From assembly GCA_030035585.1 (NCBI GenBank), contig CM057467.1, positions 68,684,941 to 68,748,940 of the forward strand: a DNA stretch of 64,000 nt, given 5' to 3'. Below the pieces are notes generated by a model. It saw nothing but the letters and a program-made list of their open reading frames with translations, was not told where the DNA came from and did not search any database. Position 1 is the first letter of the stretch. Each line of letters opens with the position of its first letter. Below, one piece after another: positions 12,111 through 23,400 of the stretch. The position numbers and the translations under genes are program-made. The stretch comes from Dugong dugon (lineage: Eukaryota; Chordata; Mammalia; Sirenia; Dugongidae).

Positions 12111-12182
12111 GCATGGGAATTTGAACATGCCAGTCCTGGCCTCCTCTGACCACCTGCCCTTTCTCTTCTTTCTCTCTCTTAG

Positions 12183-12775
12183 GAGTGCCAGCTTCTCTCA
12201 GGGCACCAGGGCCTCATTTCTCATGAGGAGCGACACAGCCGTACAGAAACTTGCCCAGGGCAATGGGCACTGTGTCAATGGGGTCAGTGGTCAAGTCCAT
12301 GGCTTCTATAGCCTTCCCAAGCCTAGCCGGCACAATACAGAATTCAGAGACAGTACCTACGACCTCCCCCGGAGCCTGGCCTCTCATGGCCCCACCAAGG
12401 GCAGCCTCACAGGCTCTGAAACAGATAACGAGGATGTGTACACCTTCAAGACACCCAGCAACACCCTGTGCCGGGAGTTTGGGGACCTTGTGGTGGACAA
12501 TATGGATGTTCCAGGCACTCCACTGTCAGCCTACCAGATCCCTAGGACATTCACGCTGGACAAGAACCACAACGCCATGGCAGTGGCCACTTCTGGGGAC
12601 TCAGCCATAGCTCCTCCACCCCGGCCTCCCAAGCCAAATCAGGCAGAAACACCTCGATGGGGCAGCCCTCAGCAGAGACCCCCAATCAGTGAAAATAGTA
12701 GATCAGTCTCTGTCGCCGCCACCATCCCCAGACGCAATACCCTCCCTGCAATGGACAATAGCCGACTTCACCGAG
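12183..12775 (+). CDS. GAB2: GAB2 exon 4, central docking region
   Basis: Acceptor tctctctcttag at 12,182; donor CGAG|gtcagt. It begins in phase 2 (completing an Arg codon) with SASFSQGTR and ends at SRLHR. The 198-residue stretch includes RSASFSQ (a known 14-3-3 site region), YxxP motifs TYDLP and AYQIP (CRK-family SH2-type), the GRB2 C-terminal SH3 ligand APPPRPPKP (P-x-x-x-R-x-x-K-P), and RRNTLPAM (the second known 14-3-3 site region). The reading frame appears to continue 44 bases past the donor into intron. The conserved junction to SSCETYEYP in the next exon fixes the donor at 12,776. The residues SRSVSVAAT look two longer than the human SRSVAAT I remember. Confidence 0.97.
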
Positions 12776-14046
12776 GTCAGTATAAGCCCCAGTTGAGACC
12801 CAGAGGGAGAGGGAGGTAGGTAGCACGGGGTTTCTCAGTAGTTAGCTAGTCCTTGGTCATTCATGGCCAAGGGAAACGTCAGACCACCTAAGTCACTGAT
12901 ACTGTACTCATGGGTTTAGGTATCTTCTACCCACTAGAGGCTATTAATCGATGCCTACAGTGGCAAGAGTGTAGCAGACTCTGCCTTGGATAAGTTAATA
13001 TTCTACTAAGGGAGCTAGAACATTCTTGGCTAACCACAGTACAACATATTATGGGTTTAAAAGTCCAAATCATAGTATTTTATGCATTAATAAATCAAAC
13101 CAAAGATTAAAAAAATAAATTTAGAGGACCAGTCCAAACTGGAGCCAAACCTATGTGGACTAACAGTCTATTAAAATAAAATTAGATCCTCTGAATATTT
13201 TCTAAACCACACTTGGATCTCTTTGGTTAAGTCTGAACTTCTCTTTGAATTCAATTCTGTTGTCTTTTGTTTTCCACTGAGAGTATTTCAACTCTGCAAA
13301 TAACCTCCTCTGTTTGATAAAAGAGTAAAATACTGTTAATTCGTTTCATTTTGCATATTGCTTTATAGCTTTGGAAGCCTTTTCCTAGTCACCCTGTTGT
13401 TTGAGGCATACAGTGATCCTGAGCATTAGGTGGGACAAAGCACCATGGTCTCCATGTCACATAAGGCCCATGGTAGTTAAGAGACTATTTCAGGGTTGCA
13501 TTGTCAGTCACTGGCAGAGATGGGACTCAGATCCTGGTGTCCTGACTCCTGGTTCAGAACCCTTTGCACAGTCTTTCAGCCCATCAACAATTTGAGAAAT
13601 CACCCTGTGCTTTGGCACTGGAATGATAGAAGCATAGATAAGACGTGTCCCTACCCTTCACTGAGTTCACATCTCTAGTTGAGGATGTGCACAAATGTGC
13701 ATAAATTAGTACAAGTATTATTATTCCTATAAGTATTAGTGTAGGTGGTACCTGGAATGAGTGGAACAGGTGGTAAGTGCTATAAGAGTTAAAGGATAGC
13801 TGCACAAATGAGGGCAGGAGTAGTCAAGGAGGGATTCTCTGTAGATAACACTGGAGCAAGATCTGGAAGCCTGGGAGGAATTTTTGAACTGGGGAGTAAT
13901 CTGCTAGAAATATCTTAGCACGTGGGGTTGAGAGCAGTATCTTCTAGAGTGTTAGTAAGGCCCTGAGCAACACTGGTGAGGGTATGGGGAAGTATCACCC
14001 CTGAATCAATTGTGTGTGCATATGGATCTTCCTTCTTCTGTCATAG
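12776..14046 (+). other. GAB2: GAB2 intron 4
   Basis: A 1.27 kb intron. The middle (about 13,590-13,920) has wording typical of an ancient dispersed repeat (cactgagttcacatctctag; gcaagatctggaagcctggg). I see no exon or structured RNA. Confidence 0.8.
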
Positions 14047-14141
14047 CTTCTTCCTGTGAGACCTACGAGTACCCCCAGCGTGGTAGGGAGAGTGCAGGCC
14101 GGTCTGCTGAGTCCATGAGTGATGGAGTCAATTCTTTCCTG
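14047..14141 (+). CDS. GAB2: GAB2 exon 5
   Basis: A 95-nt exon, acceptor gtcatag, donor CTG|gtaagt. With the carried-in G it encodes ASSCETYEYPQRGRESAGRS and onwards to VNSFL. The YEYP element follows the 14-3-3 site from the previous exon. Phase 0 at its end. Confidence 0.95.
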
Positions 14142-15454
14142 GTAAGTGGGGTCTAGCCAGGGATCCTCAGTCTGGCTTGGGTGAGTTACAGATCACGCCC
14201 CATGGAAATAAGAGCACAACCCCCAAAGAGTGATGGCATCTTTCTCTTGGGACCCTACCTAGGTTCCTGTCTCAATTCAGAACCCTCGGTTCTATTTTTG
14301 GACAAGTAACATATACATATGCTCATCTGGAGAAAATGTGTGTACTTAGGTAGACTGGGCTCCAAGGCTCACCAAGCCTGTTGGTAAGCAAAGGGAGCCT
14401 AGAATGTAGAGGACCCAGGCTCTGGGACAGTGGATCTTCTAAGGCAATATCCTTCTCCATGAGGTCTCACCTGGAGGAGGGATGCTAGAGTGTCAGACTG
14501 TAGGCAGCGGTGGTGCTCAAGGTCCGACCAAGTGGCAGAATTATGTTTTGAGTGCAGCATCCCAGGCTGCCCTCTGGGCGGGGCTGGACACGGTTATCCA
14601 AGGTCCCAGGCAAGAAGACTGGTGCCCAGCTTTAGGCCAACTGTGTAAATTACATAACCAAGGCAGAAGAAGCTCAGCTGTATGTCTGGGAAGACACGGC
14701 ATGATTTGAAGGAGGCTATATATAGCAGGAGTGGAGCCCTGGTGACGCAGCGGTTAACAGCTCAGCTGCTGTCCAAAAGGTCGGCAGTTCTATCTACCAG
14801 TCGCTCCTTGGAAACCCTATGGGGCAGTTCTACTCTGTCCTGTAGGGTCGCTATGAGTCAGTATCGACTCAATGGCAACAGATTTTATTTTTTTTTTATT
14901 TGATATATAGCATGGTTGTTACATTGCACAATTCTGTGACAGCTCTGACTGCAGCTTGGTGATTTCCTAAGTGCCTGGAGTAAGCCCCAGGTGCACTGAA
15001 AGCTGGACTGGGGAGGCATAACTGACCCCAGACCTCACTTGCCAGGGCCAAGACTTCTAATATGCTCCATGCCCTGATGAGGGCCTGAGATGCTGACCTG
15101 CCAGTGGTGACTCTGAACTTGAGGTGGAGGGTGGGCCCTAAACTAAGCCTATGCAGCCATGGCTTGTCATACCCTGTCTTGATCAGGCATTCAGAAACCA
15201 TAGTAAACCCAGCTACCAAGGATATTTTACAGTATAGATTGATCACAAATTATAAGTGGATCCCAAGAGATCATGGAAACTAGAAGGGACCCACAGACCT
15301 CATTTCTTCTTGCCCCCACTCTGCTTTCTTAATTGGTCTTCCTAATACAGGTAACTCGGTCATGACTTTTCTTGCCTTGTGTATAAAGTCACACCCCCTT
15401 ATTGTTTCATCTGGCTAGTGACGGCTGTATTTCTTTCACTCTACCTCTCCCTAG
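14142..15454 (+). other. GAB2: GAB2 intron 5
   Basis: A 1.3 kb intron containing one AfroSINE (14,733-14,902) with a perfect target-site duplication. Otherwise unique sequence in which I recognise nothing. Confidence 0.8.
14733..14902 (+). repeat. AfroSINE with perfect TSD
   Basis: A full-length sense copy: head ggagccctggtgacgcagcg (tRNA A-box region), ccttggaaaccctatggggc, tail gactcaatggcaacag then A/T-rich. Target-site duplication atatatagca at 14,718-14,727 and 14,903-14,912. Confidence 0.92.
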
Positions 15455-15719
15455 TCAGGGAAAACAGTTGTGGGCCAATCGGATAGCACCAATTCTGAAG
15501 ACAACTACGTGCCCATGAACCCAGGTTCCTCCTCCATGGTGGCCATGGAGCGAGCAGGTGATAATTCCCAGAGTGTCTACATCCCCATGAGCCCAGGGCC
15601 CCATCACTTCGACTCGCTTGGCTACCCCTCCACAGCCCTTTCTATGCACCGAGGCCCCAGTCGAGGAAGTGAGATCCAGCCACCCCCTGTCAACCGCAAC
15701 CTCAAACCTGACCGGAAAG
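15455..15719 (+). CDS. GAB2: GAB2 exon 6, two PI3K-binding YxxM motifs
   Basis: A 265-nt exon, acceptor tctccctag, donor AAAG|gtaagt. It encodes SGKTVVGQSDSTNSEDNYVP and on to NRNLKPDRK. It carries DNYVPM and SVYIPM, the YxxM ligands for the p85 SH2 domains of PI3-kinase, and an acidic/serine context around them. Starts in phase 0, ends in phase 1. Confidence 0.97.
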
Positions 15720-17008
15720 GTAAGTTCACTCTTTCCCCTGTCCTGTATCTGGACAATGTCCATGGACTGTTTGCATTTGCTTAGGGATCAGGTGGATCCT
15801 GGACAGTTCTTTCAAAGAAGTGGTAGCTTCTGGGGCCTAAATCACCTCCACACTCACACATACACAAACACTCCAAAATTCATCCCAGTGCTCTGGCACT
15901 TTAGGGACTGGCTGCTGGAGTACCCTTGGTGGGCAGAAGGAGTGCAGGAATCGGAAGGACAGGACAGTTCAGGTTCCAGCTCTGCCACCAGCATGTGATT
16001 GTAGACAAATCATTTCATGTCTGTGAACCTTGTTTCTTCATCTGTGAAGTGGGAAGTATAGTACTTAACCTCCCAGAGGCATTGAAGGACATGGGTAATA
16101 TATCTAAAAATGATTTGTAATGTTTAAAATGCAATATAAGGATAAGGGGTTAGTGTTAGACCTGGGGCTGGGCAGGCAGAACTGACAAAGTCATCTATTA
16201 GGAGACACACCATCATGTAATAGAAAAGTTTGAGCTTTTAAGTCAGGTAGATGTGGGTTAGAATCCTTTTCCAGCACTTCCTAGGTATGTGACTCTACAT
16301 AGATCATTTAAATTCTCTGAGCCTCAGTTTTCTTATCTGTGAAATGAGGATAGTAATTCCTATCTCCCAGAATTGACTCTGGTACACTGCAGTGTTCAAT
16401 AAAGTTAGATCTATGCCCCCTGCATTTAGACCAGGAAGAAGTATCAGAGTTCAGGTTCCAGGTCTGCCACTACTCACTCAGGTGGCCTTGGATCCAGGGC
16501 ATAGATTCAGAGGGAAGGGGTAGGGTAGCCAGGCAAAGATCAGCCCCCCTTGGTCTGGCTAACAGGGAATTCAGATCTTAATGTGTAGAATTTAAGCTTC
16601 AGGCCCTCATGGCATTTACCTTCCTCTTCAGTGGGTCCCATAGCCCTGGTACAGGAACTGCAGGAAGTAGTCATGGTGACCATCTCCATTTCAAACACTG
16701 CCTCTTCTTTTCATATAAAGTCACAAACTGGGGGGGGGGATCTCTTGTCAGACCATGTGTCCCTATTTTGGATTCTGAAAATGCGATTACCAAGGATAAG
16801 TAGAAAAAATATAGAATTTGCAATCAGAAGACCTGACTTCAAGGCCTATCAACATGGGAAAATATTATGTAACTTCACTGAGTCCGTTTCCCTACGCAAA
16901 ACTGGAATGAATGTGAAGACACTTGTAAATATGTATGCATGTTATATATGTGTGTGTATGGATGACATTATTATTGGCTGATTGCTTGACTTTCTGTTTC
17001 TACTGCAG
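15720..17008 (+). other. GAB2: GAB2 intron 6 with two MIR remnants
   Basis: MIR-type text occurs at about 15,945-16,120 (ctgccaccagcatgtgattg; cttcatctgtgaagtgggaa) and at about 16,205-16,400 (cttcctaggtatgtgactct; cttatctgtgaaatgaggat). A run of nine G lies at about 16,731. Nothing else recognised. Confidence 0.7.
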
Positions 17009-17099
17009 CAAAGCCAACACCACTTGACCTGAGAAACAACACTGTCATCGATGAGCTTCCCTTCAAATCACCTGTCACCAAGTCTTGGTCTAGGGCCAT
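17009..17099 (+). CDS. GAB2: GAB2 exon 7
   Basis: A 91-nt exon, acceptor ctactgcag, donor GCCAT|gtgagt. It encodes AKPTPLDLRNNTVIDELPFK then SPVTKSWSRA. The junction codon with the next exon reads ATC (Ile). From memory the human residue is Asn (SRANHTF). Confidence 0.95.
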
Positions 17100-17424
17100 G
17101 TGAGTGTCTGCTTGCTTGGAAGGAGGGTCATTAAGGGAAAAGAGGAGTAGAATGGTCCCTGGCCTGTGAGTCAGGAAAGCTGGATTCTGGTGCTGATATT
17201 CTCATTAGCTGATCATCTCTTTATCTCCTGGGGCTTGGTTTCATCATTTGTGAAGGGGAAATTATTATACTGGCCCTGCTATACTACCCAATAGGCTGTT
17301 GTCAGATCTTCATCTGATAATGGAATGTGAAGCTCTGAGGGCCGAGATCTGGGTGTGCAAGGGTCAGGGGCCAAGTTGTAGGCTAAAAACACAGCAGCAG
17401 CCCCGAGGCTTCCCCAGAGTTTAC

Positions 17425-17443
17425 TCTTCTTCTTCTTCTTCCC
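17425..17443 (+). repeat. (TTC)n run forming exon 8 polypyrimidine tract
   Basis: About five and a half TCT/TTC units (tcttcttcttcttcttccc) end 7 bases before the acceptor AG of GAB2 exon 8. The splice-site polypyrimidine tract is therefore itself a microsatellite. Confidence 0.85.
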
Positions 17444-17450
17444 ACAATAG

Positions 17451-17553
17451 CCACACCTTCAACTCGAGCTCCTCTCAGTACTGCCGCCCCATCTCCACAC
17501 AGAGCATCACCAGCACGGACTCGGGAGACAGCGAAGAGAACTACGTCCCTATG
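17451..17553 (+). CDS. GAB2: GAB2 exon 8, third YxxM motif
   Basis: A 103-nt exon, acceptor cccacaatag, donor ATG|gtgagt. It encodes HTFNSSSSQYCRPISTQSIT then STDSGDSEENYVPM. ENYVPM is the third p85-type motif. Ends in phase 0. Confidence 0.96.
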
Positions 17554-19191
17554 GTGAGTCCTGTGGGGTTGGCAGGAATGACTCCTAGCATAGTCCCCCG
17601 GGACCAAGCTCTCAGTTCCCTGCTTCCCACTTACCTAGGCCCATGGGCTTTCTGCATTACTTGTGATTTAGTCTCATGCTGCATTTCCTCCTTGAGCACA
17701 AGCAGATTGTGGGTTGTCATAGGTGAGGAAGACATGGTCCCCGCCCTCAAGGAAGTCATGGTCTTAAAGAGAAGGCATGCCTCTGTCACGACTGTGACAC
17801 AGGTAACATGGTCAGTACCCTAGAAGAGGAGTGCTGTAGGGAAACCACTGCAGGGGGATGGTCATGTCAGGCTGGGGAAAAGGTGGAGATATCCAGACAG
17901 AGAAGGGATGGCAGGTATAAAGAAAGGCACCAAGTCAAAACTGTGCAGGGCCTGGAGAATGAGCAAGTAGTTAACTATGGCTGAAGGTAGGGTGGGCAGG
18001 GGTGGGCTTGGACTGGAGCCAGATCAGAAAGTACAACTGAATGCTGTCTAGGTAGAGGAAACCACAGATGGTTTCTGAGCAGGCCAGGTGATTAGCCAGG
18101 TGTTTTAGAATGGTTACTGGGATCATGTAAAGAATGACAAGAGCATCCTTTAAAGTTAGCTTTCCTTCTTCTATCCTGTTAAAATCTTTAAAAATCGGGT
18201 TAAAATGATTTCCTTATTTTGTTGTTCCCATGACCATGACCAAGTATGTGAGTGTAAGCTTTTATTGATTATCTACTCAGTGGTGGGGAAACAGACATGT
18301 ACATAACTCACTGTGGTGAAGGCCATAATGGAGGTATAGACACAGGCAGAACGTGGTATGTCCTCCCCTGAGGTTTTCAATGTAAAGGCATAGCTGCCCA
18401 GCCCCTGGTAGTTGTTGCATAAATATTGAATGAACGAATCAGACAACCAAAAAACCAGAACAGGGAGCTGTCACCTTTCTCATTAGATTAAGACTTCGGG
18501 AAAATCCTAGACAAGTTGGCGTATCTCGGGAGACAGGCCCCTATAGTGTGTCATTTGAAGAACTGCGAAATGAACTGGGGCTTCGTATAGCCTGGAGACG
18601 AGGCAACTGTTCAGACCTCTGAGGAGCTGGGGCTGAAGGGAGCAAGCTGCTTCAGTATCGCTTCTACCCCTGCTGCAGGCCGTGGTGGGAGTTTCAAAGG
18701 GGCAGATACGGTGCAACAAAAGAAAACTTGCCAACATCTGGTGCAGAAAGGAAAGGTGCACCCTTCTTGGGAAGTGATCATTGTGAGGCTGCCAAGGGGA
18801 GGCTGGGTAATGATCAGGAAGGAGACTGTAGAGGAGATTTGGCCTGATTTCCTAAAAGGGAGGCAGCATGGTATAGTGGGGTTAGCACAGGTGTGGGAGT
18901 TAGAAAATAGAGCTGGTTCCCATCCCTGCTCCAACACTCACCAGCTGTGTGACCATGGGCAAGTCTTTACATCTCTGAACTTCTCAGTTTCATCATTTTT
19001 TAAAATATGAATAGTAACAATGCTTACATCAGGATTGTTTAAATTCGATAACATGAAAAGTCCCAGCACAGCACATGGTACAGAGTAGACTACTCAGTAC
19101 AACTGGCTCTTACTCCCTGAGATGTGTTTTTCTGGGTGGTGGAGAAGCCTGTTTCCTAAACTCACTAACAGTTGTTTTCTCCTTGTGTTAG
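17554..19191 (+). other. GAB2: GAB2 intron 8
   Basis: A 1.6 kb intron. 17,720-18,150 reads as an ancient dispersed repeat (catggtccccgccctcaagg; ggtgattagccaggtgtttt). A sense MIR lies at about 18,866-19,115 (cagcatggtatagtggggtt; ccagctgtgtgaccatgggc). No exon seen. Confidence 0.7.
18866..19115 (+). repeat. MIR-type SINE
   Basis: A near-complete sense MIR: gcatggtatagtggggttag, ccagctgtgtgaccatgggc, ctcagtttcatcatttttta, and a 3' part with cccagcacagcacatggtac. Confidence 0.75.
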
Positions 19192-19317
19192 CAAAACCCA
19201 GTGTCTGCATCTCCCGTTCCCAGCGGCACCAACAGTCCAGCCCCTAAGAAGAGCACTGGCAGTGTTGATTATCTAGCCCTGGACTTCCAGCCGAACTCTC
19301 CAAGCCCCCACCGCAAG
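19192..19317 (+). CDS. GAB2: GAB2 exon 9, SHP2-site tyrosine
   Basis: A 126-nt, 42-codon exon in phase 0 at both ends, acceptor cttgtgttag, donor AAG|gtgcct. It encodes QNPVSASPVPSGTNSPAPKK then STGSVDYLALDFQPNSPSPHRK. SVDYLAL is the first of the paired tyrosines known to recruit the SHP2 phosphatase. Confidence 0.96.
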
Positions 19318-19628
19318 GTGCCTGGGGTTGGGGGTGTCAGTTAACGATCTTGGGGCCCTAGGGGAATCCATGGAGGCCAGGGTGCTTCAACACTGAACAG
19401 CAGCATTCAGCCACTCTCCTGTTTCTGTGCCCAGCACTTGGACTTGGCTGTGCTCTAGTCTGGATCTTAGAAGCTCATAGTCTCTCTCTCTCTCTCAGAG
19501 CACAAGCGCCTAGATCCCTAGAACCTAATCACCCAGTCCATCTTCCTCATTGTACAGATGGGTAACCGGACACTGCATATCCTTTGTGAGCGCAGAAAGC
19601 AATGATTTGCTCAGGGCTACAAAGTGAA

Positions 19629-19689
19629 CTCTGTCGCATGGGGCCACTATGAGTCAGAATCGAACTCAACGGCACCCAGCAACAACAGT
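19629..19689 (+). repeat. 61-bp AfroSINE tail with TSD
   Basis: Only the 3' end of an AfroSINE (ctctgtcgcatggggccact; gaactcaacggcacccagca; acaacagt), bracketed by aaagtgaa at 19,621-19,628 and 19,690-19,697. Its tail cggcacccagcaacaac is close to the RTE LINE end at 62,241-62,256 (cggcacctaacaacat). Confidence 0.8.
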
Positions 19690-20289
19690 AAAGTGAATTA
19701 GTGACAGACTGAAGACTCAGGGATCCTGTGTTCTGGTCTTAAGCACTTTTTTGAAGAAAACTTACTTTCTGGGTGGGTCCCAGAACGCTGCCATTGGTGC
19801 AGTGGTCTACAGAAGGGACTCTGGACCTAGGGAGGGCCTCCATAAGAAGCCCACTCAGCTAACCAGTGTAGACAGTGGGATAGGAGCTCCGTCTCCATAC
19901 TGTTCCTTCTCACAGGGTGGTTGTGAGGGCTGGTTAAGGGATTACAGGTAAAGCCCTATGGTTGGTACTTGTTGGTAGGTAGCAAATTTCTTCCCCTGGA
20001 TGAGTGGCCAGAGGGATGTGGGTGGAAGCAGAGATCAAGGCCTGGACACATCCACCAGGACCAGGGAAGGACCTGCTCCCAAGGAAGCGCTTGCAGGGGG
20101 TTGTTGCACCAAACAAGAGGCATGATAAGTTTGGAGTGCAGGCTTTAAAGACCACATTCAGAGAAAGAATACAAGCTCTGAGGCTGGTCAGAAGGGCAGG
20201 CAGAGGCCCACCTCCTTTCCTCTTGGAGAAGCTCCCTACCTTACTAGGTAACTCAAAGCCACTTCCACTTTCCCATTCTGTCCCCTCAG

Positions 20290-20433
20290 CCATCCACATC
20301 ATCCATCACTTCCGACGAGAAGGTGGACTATGTTCAAGTGGACAAGGAGAAGACCCAGGCCCTGCAGAACACCATGCAGGAGTGGACAGACGTGCGGCAG
20401 TCCTCGGAGCCTTCCAAGGGTGCCAAGCTGTGA
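20290..20433 (+). CDS. GAB2: GAB2 exon 10, C-terminus and stop
   Basis: Acceptor tcccctcag. It encodes PSTSSITSDEKVDYVQVDKE then KTQALQNTMQEWTDVRQSSE and PSKGAKL, with the TGA stop at 20,431-20,433. KVDYVQV is the second SHP2-recruiting tyrosine. The C-terminal end agrees with the known GAB2 terminus. Confidence 0.98.
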   Translation, partial: PSTSSITSDEKVDYVQVDKEKTQALQNTMQEWTDVRQSSEPSKGAKL

Positions 20434-23400
20434 CACGGGCCGCCAAGCCTGGGGAGGGGCCAGGAGGCAGCATCTCCAGAGCTGGCTTCTCCCTGTCTCC
20501 CCTCCCTTTTCCCTCCCAGTACCCCTTCCCGCCCACCTCCTCTCCAGTCTGCCACTCTCAGCCTTCAAAGCACTTGACATCAGGGACCCTGAACCCTTCC
20601 CCTGGGAGGTGAGGGCCTGATTGAGGCACTTCCTCTGCCCCCTCTGGGCCCACCTTTTGATTTTTATCAGTAATGGCCATGCCTTCACCCACCTTAGTTA
20701 GGAGCTATTGCCAAAAAGCATCCTTCAGCCTCTTTCTGTCCTTTAGACCTGAATATCTACCAGATGTTGGAGGGAGGGGTTGGGGGTCTGAGCCAGATTC
20801 CACACCTCACGTTTGGTCGCGGCCCTCAGCCCTCTTCCCTCCGGCTACCTGGCCTACCTCTCCTTCAGTCCCAGAAGAAGAGAAATCCTCTCACTGACCC
20901 AGGGAGCCAAGGACCAGCAGACCAAAATGGACATGGACTTTTTCATCCCTGTTTTCTTGGCAGAGGAGAGGAAAAGGCCGCTAAAAGATGAAATGGTCAA
21001 GAGGAAGGTCAAAGGTGGCCTTGAGGAGCAAAGGAACTGGATCCCCAAACACAGCAAGGCAGCTGATACCTGCAGTAGTCCCCAACTCTCAGGCGAAGGA
21101 TGTGGCAGTGTAGCTACTGCAGGGTGGGAGAGGCAGAAGAATAAAGGACAAAAGGAAGGGAAGACTGATAATGAAGGACCAGGGCTTGGAGCCCAGAAAA
21201 TTGGGGTGACAAGGACACTGTGGGGTCAGGGTCCCCAGAACTCTTGAGCCACAGGCCTCCCTGCCACTTTCTGATGCTGCTCTGAGACAGCATCCTCTTC
21301 CCTAAACCCCTCCTTGAGAGCCCCCTACCACGCCTGAGAGTACCGCAATGGAGAAGACTTGGACTTGTGCAGGGCAATGCAGCGTGTGGTGTGAGAGTGC
21401 CAGCATGGCTTGGGGAGGCTGATGGAGAGCTGTGGGCAAGAAATGCAGTGTGCAGGGGTGGGGGCATGGGGAGGGAGGGTTTTGGTGTAGAATGGGAGTG
21501 ATGTAGGGATTGGGGGTCACCCTGTGACAGGAGCCAGCAGAAGCACAGGGCAGTGCATGGGTGCAACAAGTGCATTACCACAAGCCAGGCTTTGCAGCAG
21601 GGGAGGGCACAGAAGCAGTGTGACAGCGTGAGAAGCAGGGGTTAAGATCGGACTGTGGGGGCAGGCGTGCAGTGCAGCAAGTAAGGAAATACAGTGAAAG
21701 GACTTGGTGGAGTGCCCAGGGCAGTGCCATGGAGGATGCAAGGTAAAGTAGAGCAAAGAAGTGATCTGTCTGTAAGTGTATCGGTGTGCATGGTGGCATG
21801 ATACAAGGACAGTTCAGAGGATTGATGGTCGATGGGTAAAGCAGTTCAAGGCAAAGAGCAGAGTGGAACTGTGTCCAGAGGATGGCATGTGTGTATCCCT
21901 GGAAGTCTGTGCCATTTGGATGGGTTTTGTGCCAAGTTCCAGGACAGGATGCAAGTCTGGCCTTGTGCCTAGCCTAGAGTGTTTTCTACATCACCTGACC
22001 CTCGCAGGGCCTGCTACTCTCTAGCATTCCAGGTGCCATGTTGCCCTCAAACTTGGCCACAGGGACAGGACAGGCCAATCCATTTCTTCCATGGCTTGAA
22101 AGGCTATCAGATCAACATCCCCCTCCTCCCATCCCAGCCACTGATGGGAAGGAGGGAGGTAGGGCATTGCCCCAGGCTCTTTCTTTGAAGCCTAGGGAGG
22201 AGGTTATCTGAATTTTTAAGCTGAAAGTTCTTAACTAGATTTTCAAGAGTTTCATAGGCAACTGGGCAGTGAGACATTTCATCCTACCCTGGGGTGAATA
22301 GACATTCTTCCTCCAAAAAATGACTTCCCACTGTGTTTGGTGGGTATGGCTACCATGTCCCTTTCAACTCCTGTGTATACACATGTGCACGCACGTGCAC
22401 ACTTCACCAGACCAATGGCCTGACCGTTTTTTAAGACGTTCCATCCTGGGAGAAATTATTTTCTCAATAATAGCTCCTCTTCTCCTAGCATCAGTTCAGA
22501 TGAACTCAGTGAGCATTTGTTAATGGCTGCTGTGGCTAGGATCTGGGCTAGGCACTGAGGACACAGGAATAACTCAGACCTTGTTCCTTGAGAAGATCAC
22601 AGTCAAGTGAGAAAAAGACAAGGACATGAGATATTGGTAATTGCCATAAGAGAGAGAGACCTAAAATGCTGATAGGGTGCAGAGGAAGCAAAGACTACTT
22701 CTACAGGGAGGATGGTGCCAGGGGTAGGAGTAGGGAAGTGACGAATGGGGGAGATGGAGATCAGAGAAGGAGATTTCTAGGAAAAGAGTAACTTAAAGAA
22801 GGAGCAACTTGGAAAAGATTGTGCTTTGGGAACAAAAGACCTTTGGGAGTATGGTTCAGCCACTCAGAAGTGATAGGCCCATGCCTCCGTGTTCCCAGAG
22901 TTGAACTGGTCGTGAGAGCAGTAGCTGACACTGGCAGGTTTGCAGAGTACCGGTTCACTCTGCCCAATCCCAGCAGGCTACAGGTGGGCCCAGACATTGA
23001 TACCCTCATTTTCTATCCCCACAAGCCTCCCCTCTTGATGCCAGGGTGCCATACAAATGTTAGCATTTTCTGAGTGTACCATGATGTGAATGAAACCGGT
23101 CGGAGTGTTCAGAAACAGAGGTGTTCAAATCTAACGTCCAAGGAGGCCTCCTTCCAACAGTTGGTTCCTTTAACTGCCAAGATCCTTAGGGTGGAATTGG
23201 GGGTAGAGAAGGAAGTATAAGAGAAAAGGAAATTGCCCTTGAAAGCAGAGACTCTAACACACAAGCCCCAAACTACCAGCCATGTCTAGCATGCTCCCCA
23301 CCCTCCCAAAAAGAGTAAAAGTTGGCTTAATTAAAAAAAAAAAAAAATGGTCTTTTGACCTATCAGTGTGTCAAAGTCCACCTCTCCTGGTGGCCTGGAT

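Larger units (their letters stand above)
1..12182 (+). other. GAB2: GAB2 intron 3 (partial, 3' part)
   Basis: No coding exon is seen before the GAB2 exon at 12,183, so this stretch is read as the downstream part of the preceding GAB2 intron. The PH-domain exons lie outside the window. It holds a nested L1/AfroSINE pile (about 0.95-6.2 kb), an L2 remnant interrupted by an RTE derivative (9.5-10.3 kb), an AfroSINE (11.1 kb) and a MIR (12.0 kb). In 239-359, 6,196-8,690 and 10,300-11,080 I recognise nothing beyond ordinary AT-rich intron sequence. A stretch at about 8.7-9.25 kb (ending in calls such as tggaggagacatgtaacaag) resembles an old dispersed repeat that recurs near 13.7, 17.8, 22.6, 37.6 and 63.7 kb. 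I cannot name its family. Confidence 0.8.

Noticed and set aside
20813..21581. Open frames of 144 and 155 codons in the GAB2 3'UTR
   Set aside because: They follow the GAB2 stop, have no similarity to known proteins, and overlap on opposite strands.
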